The notes under the pieces were generated by a model. It was not told the DNA's origin. It was given only the letters and a program-made list of their open reading frames with translations, and did no database searches. A stretch of DNA of 64,000 nt from Oceanospirillum maris DSM 6286 (GTDB lineage Bacteria > Pseudomonadota > Gammaproteobacteria > Pseudomonadales > Halomonadaceae): contig NZ_AUGW01000012.1 in NCBI RefSeq assembly GCF_000422865.1, forward strand, positions 1-64,000, given 5' to 3'. The stretch's first letter is position 1, and each line of letters starts with the position of its first letter. Positions 23,386 through 33,000 of this stretch are shown piece by piece. Position numbers and translations under genes: made by a program.

Positions 23386-23586
23386 ATGGCCACAACGCAA
23401 CAACTGCAGGAAGCCAAAGCCGCCCTGCACAACCTGATGACCGGCAAAGCCGTCGTCAGCCTGCAACGGGATGGCAGAAAAGTAGAATACACCCCAGCCA
23501 ACAAAGCCCAACTGCAGAACTACATCAACCAGTTAGAAAGCGAACTCAACGCCCGGTCAGTAAGACGGGCGTTTCGGTTTTATTAG
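23386..23586 (+). CDS. Head-to-tail joining protein gpW
   Basis: A 66-aa protein: MATTQQLQEAKAALHNLMTG, then VSLQRDGRKVEYTPANKAQL and a C-terminal helix. Length and pattern match lambda gpW, which binds the portal after packaging so that the tail can attach. GGAGG lies 8 nt upstream of the ATG. It sits between the terminase and the portal as in lambda, although a two-gene cassette now separates it from the portal. Appears intact. Confidence 0.88.
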   Translation: MATTQQLQEAKAALHNLMTGKAVVSLQRDGRKVEYTPANKAQLQNYINQLESELNARSVRRAFRFY

Positions 23587-23672
23587 CAGGCTGTCTAAAC
23601 TGTAAAAGAAATTGAAAATGCGCGATCAGATCAGGTATGTTGAAGTATACAGCATGACTGGATCAGGGCTTA

Positions 23673-23695
23673 ATGCTATCCTATACGGATAGCAT
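23673..23695. promoter_or_regulatory. Inverted repeat before the gpW-portal cargo cassette
   Basis: ATGCTATCC-5 nt-GGATAGCAT, a perfect 9-bp-arm inverted repeat about 55 bp upstream of the first cargo gene. No T-run follows on the + strand, so an operator or a leader hairpin is more likely than a terminator. Confidence 0.5.
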
Positions 23696-23749
23696 CTCTT
23701 CGTTTTATGAGAAGGGGTGCATAGCTTAAATTTAGGTAGGTGGCACATC

Positions 23750-23941
23750 ATGAAAAAATATCTGAAATTCCAGACAACGGCAGTGCTCAGAGCTGCTCAA
23801 GGTGTGTTGGACTCTCATCCGTCATCAGCTCCAAAATCGTCTTACAGTTTTAGCAACCATGCGTTGCAACTATCTGGTGATGATTTAAAAGTTGCTTGGA
23901 AAGATGCATCAATTGCAACAAAACAGCATGCCAGAGGCTAA
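23750..23941 (+). CDS. 63-aa protein, first gene of the gpW-portal cassette
   Basis: A short protein, MKKYLKFQTTAVLRAAQGVL then HPSSAPKSSYSFSNHALQLS. AGGTGG lies 7 nt upstream of the ATG; an earlier in-frame start lacks a ribosome site. It is followed at 6 bp by the membrane-protein gene, forming a two-gene unit between the inverted repeat and a terminator. Not recognised. It is less GC-rich than the flanking structural genes, as expected for cargo. Confidence 0.55.
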   Translation: MKKYLKFQTTAVLRAAQGVLDSHPSSAPKSSYSFSNHALQLSGDDLKVAWKDASIATKQHARG

Positions 23942-23947
23942 AAGCAA

Positions 23948-24448
23948 TTGACTCAGTATAACTATATTTATGACAAGCTTGTCGATTCGGAGGATGACAT
24001 TCATGGCATCATTTCCTACTCGGTCTATAAGCGTCAAAAAATACAGTTTATAAAAGATTTTGAAAGCAAGCATGGCCGCATGCCAAATGATGATGAGCTG
24101 CAGCCATTTACTGATTTATCGACCTCTGACGCGCAGCTGGAATTTTACAAAAGTGAAGCCACTGTATTGACACAGAGATTTTTGTCTAACGTACTTGATG
24201 AAGATCTTAGGGAGCGAGATGAGCATTTTTCAGCTTTACTGCATTCAAAGCTTAGCAGCCACCTTGACTCGATAAAGCCCCGTCATTTTCTGGATATTGT
24301 CAAAGGTGCTGCAGGTTCGCTCTTATTTGTGATGCTGACAGGGGTTCTCTACTTTGCTGTATGGTCCTTGTCAGCTTCTCCGAAAGGTGTGATTGAGCAA
24401 ATTTTTGAAGTTAAAATTATCTCTGCAGATGATTCTTCAGGCAAATAG
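23948..24448 (+). CDS. Single-pass membrane protein, second gene of the cassette
   Basis: A 166-aa protein from a TTG start. The N-terminal ~120 residues are charged and helical (KHGRMPNDDELQPFTDLSTS). One hydrophobic segment lies near residues 127-147 (SLLFVMLTGVLYFAVWSL), with a short C-terminal tail. A soluble domain anchored by one C-terminal helix suits proteins that act at the inner membrane. Cargo of this build within late operons is often involved in superinfection exclusion, but no family is recognised here. Terminator downstream, then the portal. Confidence 0.6.
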   Translation: MTQYNYIYDKLVDSEDDIHGIISYSVYKRQKIQFIKDFESKHGRMPNDDELQPFTDLSTSDAQLEFYKSEATVLTQRFLSNVLDEDLRERDEHFSALLHSKLSSHLDSIKPRHFLDIVKGAAGSLLFVMLTGVLYFAVWSLSASPKGVIEQIFEVKIISADDSSGK

Positions 24449-24472
24449 CTGGCATTTTTTCAGTTTTCGACA

Positions 24473-24498
24473 AAACCCGCTCCGGCGGGTTTTTTTTA
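24473..24498 (+). terminator. Terminator before the portal gene
   Basis: CCCGC-TCCG-GCGGG followed by nine T and ATGAC. Core identical to the terminator at 1597. Confidence 0.85.
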
Positions 24499-24528
24499 TG
24501 ACTATAGAAAACCCAACAGGACTCAACC

Positions 24529-26121
24529 ATGCCCAACCAAAGCCCAGAAGCCCCAGCCATTCTTGATCTGGCCGGTAACCCTCTGCGTCAATCCATGAGT
24601 TATCAGGGGGCGGGTAATGGCTTTGGTGGTCAGTTGCGAGACTGGCATCCCGGTCTTAAAACCGCTGACGCAGCGCTATTGCCCAACCTGAACTTAGGTA
24701 ACGCCCGTGCAGAAGATGTAGTGCGTAACAACGCCTTTGCCAGTAACGGCGTACAGCTACACGTTGATAATATCGTGGGAGACCTGTTCCGCCTGTGCTA
24801 CAAACCCGATCACAAAGCACTGGGTATCTCACAGGAAGATGCCGCCGCCTTCGCCCGAGACGTGGAAGCCGCTTGGCATGAAATTGCAGAAGACCCCACA
24901 GGCTGCTATCTGGATGCAGAGCGCAAACGCACCTTCACCATGATGATCCGCGAAGGCATCGCCCAACATACCCGACTGGGTGAAGATATGTTTGCCGCAG
25001 AGTGGATCGACCGCAGCGGCTCCCTAATCAGCACCGCTATCAAGTCGATCACACCCAAACGGGTCTGTAACCCCAGCGGTATGCTCAACACCAGCCGCCT
25101 TAAAGCAGGCGTTGCAATAAACCGACACGGGGCCGCCGTGGGTTATCACGTTCGCAGCGGGTCAGACACCTACGGCCTAGGCAACGGCCTTGGAAACAGT
25201 TGGCAATACGTTAGCCGAGAAACCCGCCACCGGCGACCCAAGTTCGTGCATATCTTTGAACCCACCGAAGACGGCCAAACACGGGGCGCAAACCAGTTCC
25301 TCACCGTACTGGAACAGATGCAGATGCTGCCCAAAATGCAGCACACCAAACTGCAGAACGCCATCGTCAGCGCCATGTTCGCCGCCACCGTAGAAAGCGA
25401 CCTACCCTCTGATGTGCTGGGCGAAGTCCTAATGGGCGACGGCGATCAGGGCATGAGCAAAGTCATGAACTACATGCAGCAGGTGAACGGCTACCACAAA
25501 GAAAACGGCATCAAAATGAATGGCGTACGGGTACCGCATCTGGTGGCCGGTGAACGCTTTAACCTGCAAACCGCCGCCAATGCCGATAACGGCTACACAG
25601 AATTAGAAGGCAGCGTACTGCGCTGGCTGGCCGCAGGGCTAAACCTGCCCTATGAGACACTGGCCAAAGACTTTAAACAGATCAGCTACAGCGCCGCCCG
25701 TGCCAGCCTAGGGGAGAACTGGCGTTACTTTATGGGCCGCCGCAAGATCATTGCCGCCCGTAAAGCCACCGTCATCTTCCGCTTAGTGCTGGAAGAACTG
25801 CTGTTCAGGGGCTTAGTCACCTTGCCCAAAGGCGCAACCCGAGACTTCTACCAAGCCACCAACGCCTGGACCCGCTGCCGTTGGATCGGCTCAGGCCGGT
25901 TAGCCATTGATGGTCTTAAAGAGACCAAAGAAGCCATCCTGCGGATTGAAGCAGGCCTCAGCACCTATGAGGATGAACTGGCCCTGATGGGCAAGGATTA
26001 TCAGGAAGTGTTCGACCAACAAGCGCGGGAGATCGCAGAGCGGGAAGCCAGAGGGCTACCGACAGATCTACCCACACTGAATGCCATGAAAGTGATGGGG
26101 CAGGGGGAGGAGGTAAACTAA
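24529..26121 (+). CDS. Portal protein (lambda gpB family)
   Basis: A 530-aa protein of the lambda-type portal family: WHPGLKTADAALLPNLNLGN and RAEDVVRNNAFASNGVQLHV near the N-terminus, a central LPYETLAKDFKQISYSAARA, and YFMGRRKIIAARKA, as in typical family members. It forms the dodecameric DNA channel at one capsid vertex and docks the terminase. The frame looks intact. AGGA lies about 10 nt upstream of the ATG. No protease-capsid gene follows; the late operon is broken off by the HicB-like gene and an IS. Confidence 0.9.
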   Translation: MPNQSPEAPAILDLAGNPLRQSMSYQGAGNGFGGQLRDWHPGLKTADAALLPNLNLGNARAEDVVRNNAFASNGVQLHVDNIVGDLFRLCYKPDHKALGISQEDAAAFARDVEAAWHEIAEDPTGCYLDAERKRTFTMMIREGIAQHTRLGEDMFAAEWIDRSGSLISTAIKSITPKRVCNPSGMLNTSRLKAGVAINRHGAAVGYHVRSGSDTYGLGNGLGNSWQYVSRETRHRRPKFVHIFEPTEDGQTRGANQFLTVLEQMQMLPKMQHTKLQNAIVSAMFAATVESDLPSDVLGEVLMGDGDQGMSKVMNYMQQVNGYHKENGIKMNGVRVPHLVAGERFNLQTAANADNGYTELEGSVLRWLAAGLNLPYETLAKDFKQISYSAARASLGENWRYFMGRRKIIAARKATVIFRLVLEELLFRGLVTLPKGATRDFYQATNAWTRCRWIGSGRLAIDGLKETKEAILRIEAGLSTYEDELALMGKDYQEVFDQQAREIAEREARGLPTDLPTLNAMKVMGQGEEVN

Positions 26122-26207
26122 TCTGAAACCCTTGATGCTTTTGCCAGCAAATTGCCTGCTTGAATCTTTTAAATCTCTTACAACTGAATTTTGGTTGCTG
26201 GATTTAT

Positions 26208-26226
26208 GCAACTATTATATAGTTGC
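26208..26226. promoter_or_regulatory. Operator-like inverted repeat upstream of hicB
   Basis: GCAACTAT-TAT-ATAGTTGC, a perfect inverted repeat with 8-bp arms. A TTATAT -10-like hexamer lies within it, and TTGGTT at 18-bp spacing could be the -35. This suits autoregulation by the ribbon-helix-helix domain of the downstream protein. Confidence 0.55.
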
Positions 26227-26268
26227 AATTGGTTTGATGATTACATGAATGAGCAATGGAGAAATTTC

Positions 26269-26838
26269 GTGGCAGGAATGATGAAGCATAAAGGGTATTT
26301 GGGGTCCGTAGAGTTTGATCTCAACCAACAACTTCTACATGGCAAGATTGAGGCAGTGAACGACCTGGTCACTTATGAGGCCAAAGATATTGCGGGATTG
26401 AAAGCTGCATTCGAAGAAGCCGTAGATGATTATCTTGCAACCTGTGAAGAACAGGGCAAAGCCCCAGATAAGTCAATGAATGGCAGCTTTAATATCCGTA
26501 TAGGTGAAGAGTTGCACAAGAAGGCGTGTCTGAGGTCTTTAGAAAAGGGTTGCTCGATCAATGATGTGATTAAACAGTCGGTAGCTTATTACTTGGGAGA
26601 TAACGTCAAGTCAGAGCAGCTGAAGATTAGTGACGATTATTTGCTAAATATGGCCACTATCAACACGGTTGAGACTGGCTCAGATGCCATGCGGATCAGT
26701 ATGACTGGTGGATACGAGTTTATTTGGGTCTACATTGGTACAGGGGTTTCTGACGGTCAGCATATTTATGTTGAAGTTAATGAGTTTCATCGAATTAAGC
26801 GTCAGATTGGTGAATACCTAGATCGGAAAGGACGTTAG
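26269..26838 (+). CDS. HicB-like protein with C-terminal extension, no HicA partner
   Basis: A 189-aa protein. Residues ~4-65 are a HicB domain (KHKGYLGSVEFDLNQQLLHG, LVTYEAKDIAGLKAAFEEAV, DDYLATCEEQGKAPDK), followed by a ribbon-helix-helix part (GSFNIRIGEELHKKACLRSL) to about residue 105. Another ~85 residues of unrecognised sequence follow (MATINTVETGSDAMRISMTG). GTG at 26269 is chosen because GGAG lies 7 nt upstream. HicB normally neutralises HicA, an mRNA-cleaving toxin encoded just upstream, but there is no HicA here. It could be cargo of the prophage or a leftover of a larger module. Confidence 0.75.
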   Translation: MAGMMKHKGYLGSVEFDLNQQLLHGKIEAVNDLVTYEAKDIAGLKAAFEEAVDDYLATCEEQGKAPDKSMNGSFNIRIGEELHKKACLRSLEKGCSINDVIKQSVAYYLGDNVKSEQLKISDDYLLNMATINTVETGSDAMRISMTGGYEFIWVYIGTGVSDGQHIYVEVNEFHRIKRQIGEYLDRKGR

Positions 26839-27524
26839 GGAGTCTCTGAAAAAGTCCCAAATTGAGGGATAATATCCACTTCAACAGCGCGGGGCTAAAT
26901 CATGGATCAAATGTCATTTTCAGAAGCTGAGTTTCAGCATAAAAAGCGTAAGACACGTCGGGAGAAATTCCTCGAACGTATGGACGCTTTGATTCCATGG
27001 TCAAAACTGGAGGCGTGCATCACTCCCTCTTACCCCAAAGGTAAGGGTGGCAGACCTTCTTATCCCATGTCCGCTATGTTGCGGGTTCACTGCATGCAGC
27101 TTTTCTACAATCTGAGCGATCCGGCCATGGAAGATGCCCTTTATGAAATTGAATCCATGCGCCGCTTTGCCGGATTACGGCTTTCTGGCCCATTACCGGA
27201 TGAAACAACGATTCTGAACTTCCGCTGCCTATTAGAAAATAATGACCTCTGCGAAGTCATTTTCCAGACGATTAATCAGCACTTAGCGGAACAAGGATTC
27301 TTTCTGAAAGAAGGCACGATTGTTGATGCCTCTATTATTGAGGCCCTCTCTTCGACCAAGAATAAAACAGGGAAACGAGACCCTGAGATGCACCAAACCA
27401 AGAAGGGCAATCAGTGGTATTTTGGCATGAAAATGCACATTGGGGTTGATGATGTATCAGGTGCCATCCATAGTCTGGAAACGACAGCGGCGAATGTCCA
27501 CGACATCACCCAGACGGATAAGCT
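26839..27524 (+). mobile_element. IS5-family insertion sequence, 3'-truncated
   Basis: The left end begins near 26839 with GGAGTCTCTGAAAAAGTCCC, an IS5-type terminal repeat. The reverse complement of this end is not found before 28.1 kb. At about 27524 the IS frame stops matching a transposase and a McrB-like frame takes over. A deletion therefore removed the right part of the IS together with most of the neighbouring gene. Confidence 0.78.
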
Positions 27525-27588
27525 ACGGCCAACCATGATGAAACAACGAATGAGTTGGCTGATAAAACCTATGATCGCTCTCACGTAA
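26902..27588 (+). pseudogene. IS5-family transposase, C-terminally truncated
   Basis: The product begins [20 protein letters not shown]. It has [20 protein letters not shown], the first catalytic block [13 protein letters not shown], then [12 protein letters not shown] and [12 protein letters not shown]. These are hallmarks of IS5-subgroup DDE transposases. The C-terminal part with the last acidic residue is missing. The last ~22 codons of the frame, from about 27524, are out-of-frame McrB-gene DNA, so the nominal stop at 27588 is accidental. Inactive. Confidence 0.87.
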
Positions 27589-28049
27589 TGACGTTGCCAA
27601 AGCAAGACCACAGGTTCGAGATTAAGGATTGCCAGCCTGTGAGCTATTCTTTTCGGTCGCTGTAAGAGGCTTTCGGTAAGGCGTGTAAGGATCACTCAGG
27701 GCCTGTTCAAAACCTGCTTGAAGAGCTAACAGCAGATGGTTTCACAGCTCAACTTGAGAGTGATTTTGGTCTTGGCTGGGGTAACCGTTTTGAAAAACAG
27801 GCGTTACGTTTTATCTCGGTGATGTTGGCTATAGGGGCCTCTAAAGGCGAAGCGCTGGACCATCTGCTTATGAGCAGGGTAATGCGCCAGGGAAAGGTAA
27901 CTGGACGTTTTGATGTCAGCGCAGATGCTATCCGTAACTTGATGGGCGCACTTGAGACATTCTGGGACAAGTCGAGCCTTGAAGGCTTGCCCGAGAAGTC
28001 GCTGGAGCTGATGGAGAAAGACATCAAGCGCAAAGAGGTTGGCTTTTGA
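27525..28049 (+). pseudogene. McrB-like AAA+ restriction subunit, C-terminal remnant
   Basis: The frame reads [20 protein letters not shown], the AAA+ sensor-1 and arginine-finger region typical of McrB-type NTPases. An in-frame TAA at 27663 interrupts it. It then continues EELTADGFTAQLESDFGLGW, KQALRFISVMLAIGASKGEA and a helical C-terminus to the TGA at 28047-28049. Walker A and B motifs are gone, replaced by IS5 sequence. The stop overlaps the next start by one base, the usual coupling of McrB- and McrC-type genes. Non-functional. Confidence 0.75.
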
Positions 28050-29846
28050 TGTGGATAGATCGACTGACCGGTGAGCAGATAAATCGATTACCAGACGTTA
28101 TTGAGCCTGGGCGATATCTGGACACAGAGCCTTCCTCCGGCCGACAAATCCTGGACTCAGGGGACAGTGGCCTTTTGGTTAGCGATGGCACGGAGTCCGT
28201 TGTCATTCGCGGTCAACGCCATATATTCGCTTCTGCCCCAAAGTCTCTGGATCAAAAGGTGGATTTGTTTGAGCGAATACTTGAGACAATTGATTCCGTC
28301 CCCGAGGACGATGGTGATTTGGTTTCACCACTTATGCCTGAGGGGGTGGTTAATGATAACAGTCATTTAAACGCTTTCGAGCTTAAATTGCTGGAGGCTC
28401 TGGATGCTGGACACCTCCATCAAATATCCGTGAGGCCAAGGCTTGATCTGCACTATGAAGACGAAGTGACTGATGTTGCTAGGGCTAAAAAGTTGGCGAA
28501 AGGTGCCTTGGTTCATCTCGCCTCACACTCTGAATGCTGGCAGCGTCAGACCTTGTCAGGAGTGATTCCCAAGCGAGTCAAAGCGCGCTTCAGTGAAGAT
28601 GACTTCAACATTTATGAAAACCGAGTTTACGCCCGGTTACTGGATAAGATTGAGCTGTATTTGATTTGGCGAGTCGGTACGCTTCTACAGCTGCAGTCGG
28701 CAGTTACTGAGGCTTTGGAGTTTTACGGTGCTAAGGACTTGCATCATCGCCTCACGGAGGAAATCTGCAAGCTCTGGGGGAAAGCGTTTACACAGGACTC
28801 CACCAGCAAAGCTTCTGAGCAGCTGGCGGCAACACTCGAGCATCTTGAAAAAGCACTGGGAACAATTCGGGGGCTAAAGCAAAGCGGGCTTTATCTTTTA
28901 GTAAGCCGCTCTGCACAGATAGGTAATGGCCTCCATCTCACAAATATTCTTAGTCACGATCAGCACTACCGTCACTTGGCGGTTCTATGGAATGAATTGA
29001 AGAGCATCGTGGGAGGCAAGCAAGCAACACCTGAGGAACGGAAGGAGAAAAATGTGATACTAAACCATGCTTATTCACGATATGCAGGTTTAGTTCTTCG
29101 TCATGCGCTGCTTCCTTACCTTGGAAACAAACTGTCTTCCAAGTGGGCTCGATTGGCAGTTAGTTTTATCAGCATCCGATGCAGGTAGCGTTGAACGAGT
29201 TCTACTTGAGGTGATTCCATGGATGTGCATGGGCAACCGATTGCATGATTTATCTTGTGCGCTGCAGGAGAAGGAGCGGCCAGTAAGGATGATTGCATGG
29301 CCGAATCTTGATGATAAATCGTTGTGCTCAGATGTCGCAGCGACCGAGGGCGTTTGGATAAAGCTTTCACCATTCGACCTGTACTGTGTGGAGAGATTTG
29401 GACTGTTGGTCGACCAACTTTTGCAAAGCGAGCTGGTTGTCGGATACGGCACTTTAATCACTAAAGTTCCGACCAAAACGCTCAAGGCGATGCCTTTCGA
29501 TGAAGGGATTGAGGTGAATGAACAGAAGCATCAGATCAGGATTCTCAAAGCTCTGTCTAGTGAGCATCTTTCCAAATTAGAAAGCTCTTTGGTGCATGAA
29601 AATGCTTTAGAGCAAGCCAAAGACCTGAAGAGAAGGCATGAAGAGATAGTCGAACTGCAGAAATGTCCGGTTTGTTCCGGTCCAGTTGAAGTTGTTCATC
29701 AGGCTCCGAACGGGTTTATTGCCACTTGTTCGTCTTGTAAGACAAATCGATATCTTAGAGGAAAGGAATATGAGCAGCGTCTTGATAGTGAAGTGAATTT
29801 TTTAACTATTGGTAGACGCAGGTTTAAGGTTTTGCTTCGTAATTAA
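28049..29846 (+). pseudogene. DUF2357/McrC-type partner gene, frameshifted
   Basis: Two overlapping frames make one gene. 28049-29188 encodes about 380 residues (N-terminal IDRLTGEQINRLPDVIEPGR; a helical centre with FNIYENRVYARLLDKIELYL, the signature-like block of DUF2357 proteins). From about 29130 the sense continues one frame over as GLDWQLVLSASDAGSVERVL and WIKLSPFDLYCVERFGLLVD, ending with a CPVCSG..CSSC zinc ribbon. One extra base near 29140 would explain this. DUF2357 proteins accompany McrB-like AAA+ subunits in type IV-like restriction systems. With its AAA+ partner destroyed, the system is dead here. Two separate proteins with an 86-bp overlap is the less likely alternative. Confidence 0.68.
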
Positions 29847-30076
29847 ATACGTTTGGCGGCACTTGTATTATCAAAAATCTGGAATAGTTTGAGCAAAATG
29901 ACAAAACTGTATAAATAAAGAAGATATTAATAATAGCAACAAAAACAGCCTATCTTCATATCTGCAGTTTCTAAAAATCACAGTCTTGCAACAAGTTATG
30001 ACGCAGTGCTATGTTCTGATGAGGATATCGCTTTTATTGGTAACTTCCGGGTATAAACCGCTACCGAGGTGTTCAG

Positions 30077-33000
30077 ATGGAACCTGATTCGCAAGAAATT
30101 ACGGATAAATTTAGCTATAAGCCAAAAAAAATCACTCCTGCACTTAAACAAGAGATCGATCAGGCCCGAGCTGAGGCTGGTCTTTTCTACCGCTTTGATG
30201 AAAGTGAGGTGCCATTACTGATTCAGTCTCAGGACGGTACCGCTAGTGGAAAGACCTACAGCGTTTTCAAACAGTATCTTGATGCAGTAAATCCTGCAGT
30301 ACATGCAGGCGAGGGACACCGTAATCTGGTTTTTATTACCCCTCTGAAATCTCAAATTGATCTGCCAGCAGAGTTACTGGCGCTGGCAGCAGAGAAGCAG
30401 GTAAGGGTACTGCCTTTTCTCTCTATTGCAGATCTTGAATTTATTCCCTGGGGGCAGGAACCTCAGGGTGAAAAGAGCAACAATACAAACCGTTATCGTC
30501 GCTGGATAACACAGGGAAAACGGTTGTTTGGCGCAACAAGCTCTGTATATATCGCATTTTCCCGCCTTGATGCTCTGCTCACCGGACAGTTGGGCATTGA
30601 GCAACAGATAAAAGCTGAGTATGCAGCGGGAGCACTCGACTCTCAGGATCAGCTGAAGGATAAGCTGCGCGACAGCAGGCTGAGTTTAGTCAATCAGTTA
30701 CGTAATACCTGCCTTGAACTTCTAGATGCCCAGGGAGAAGAGGTCGATCAATTGGTAGACCTGGTGGAGAAGGGTAAAAGCCAAAAGGGGCAACTGGCTT
30801 TGGAGATGCTGGAGCATCTGTTCCCGTTCCAGATAGCCCTTTACCGCCGCTGTATATTGCTGGCCACCACAAAAAAATTTGATGGCAATGTGACTTTGCT
30901 GAGGTGTAATCAGGAAGGGCACTTCACCCGATCTGAACGACCGCTGGATCATCTGATTGGCCAGAAAAAAACACTTAAAGAGAATCCTTTAGGAGAGATT
31001 GCTCAGCTGCCTCATACTGAACGTCTTAAGGCTTTGAAAGAAGAGTACTTCCCATCAGATGTGAGCTCACCATTTTTACAGCGGGATATCCGTTTCACTC
31101 TGGTTTTGGATGAAGAGCATGACGCTTATCAGATTTTCCAGGAGAGTGTGACCAAGGTTCTATTATCGGAAAATGTACAATTGCCATCCCTGTTTGCCGC
31201 GTTGCACCGGGTATTGGAGTTTGTTGATGGATGCGCAGAAGACGCCCGTGCCCTTAGCTATACACCGCTGAAAGAGTACGTAGATGCAATCCATGCGGCG
31301 CTTAAAAAATGTGACCTGAGAACAGACTTTGAACTGAAAAAATTGACTCGGCTGTTTCAGAACTCACTGGCAGATATTGTGGTAGACGGACGTAACAGCG
31401 AACAGGTGATCGCTTTGATCGGTCATGTGTTCAGTTATCAGATACAGCGTTTTTATCGGGAAGCAGACCTGAAACGTATTCGTCTTCGCAGCCATGGGCG
31501 AAGTTCTTACACTGAAATTTATGTCGCTGATGAAGATTCTGAAGCTTATCAGGACGATAACTTCAGCCTGTATGAAGTGTACCAGACGACAACAGCTGTC
31601 CTTGCCGCATCAGCGCAGCTCACCAAGCCTGGCCCTATACAAAATATGCTCTCTCAGCAGGAGCATTCCAATCATAACAACCCGCTATCCGTTTTTATTG
31701 GCACGGCGCAGGCGATAAAAGGTGAGGCCCGTTATCTGTTAGCCGGTAAAGGGGATCACGACCAGCTGATTGATGATTTTTTCACCTACTTCCAGCCCAA
31801 AACTCTGTTTGCACTATCCCCGCGGGATAGAGTCAAAATTCAGGCCAAGGAGTTGAAAGGATGGATTTTGCTGAAATTCCGCATGGAGCTGATTAAGGAG
31901 TTGCCGGAAATTGCACTGTTGCGAATGCTTTATCAAACAAAGAACACTGTGATGCTTTTATCCGCCACATCGGGCTTTCCGGGAACCTATAACGGTCAGT
32001 ACAGTCGGCCGTTTCTGCAAGCCTATAGCCATGATCTGGGGGTCGCAGTTCGACGTCGCGATACAGAGTCTGCAAGCCAACTGGCCCATATCCGAAAACT
32101 TCGGACAAGCTTCCGCCCGGTTGATATCAGTATTTTTAATGACGAGCAGTTACAGCTCAGCCCCCAGATATCAGAACCGGACTTTAAGTCGGTCTATGAG
32201 TACTGGCTACGGCTTTTAAGCCCCTACCTGACGGATATTCGTCGTAATCGTTATCACAACCGAGAGTTTATCCGGCACCTGCAGGCAATTTTGCTGGCCG
32301 CATATAACCAGCAACATACCCTAAGCATCGGTCTTAGCAGTCGTGTTTTTAGTGTGCTGGGCCGTTTTGTAAGAGACCAACTGAACAGTGCCACACCTTT
32401 GAAAAATATCCGGCAACTGGATCATCGTCAGCAGGATGAACCGCCACGGGTCTTTGAGATAAAACCATTTAAAGGTAAAAACCACATACGGGTCGTGCTG
32501 TTTGATTCCATGCTGAACCGAGAAGATGATGTACGCGAATATCTCAAGGTGGATGATACTGACGTGACACTTTGCATGGTGTCTCATTTTAAAGGAGCCG
32601 GAACGGGGCTGAACTATTATGTGACCTATCCGGATCCCCTTCAGCCTTTCCAGGTGGACTTCCAGAATATGTCCATGGTTTGCGGCAGCTATTGGAGCCA
32701 GGTTAATCAACAGACCAATCATGGTTGCAGCCGGAATACACTGGCCAATTATATCACCCTGCTTAAACATTATGCCCATAGCGGTATTATCCGCAGCATT
32801 GATGATTTTGATACCGATCTGCTGGATTCTGATTCTGCTCAGCTATTGGAACGTGAGCACTGCGTAGAAGTATTTAAAACTGCGATGCAAACTATTGGCC
32901 GTACAGAACGCCGTGACGCCATAATGCAGAGCCAGATCCGATTGCCCTATGATGTCCATCTGAATGCGATGCGTGTATTTCGTGATCTTGAACAATATCC

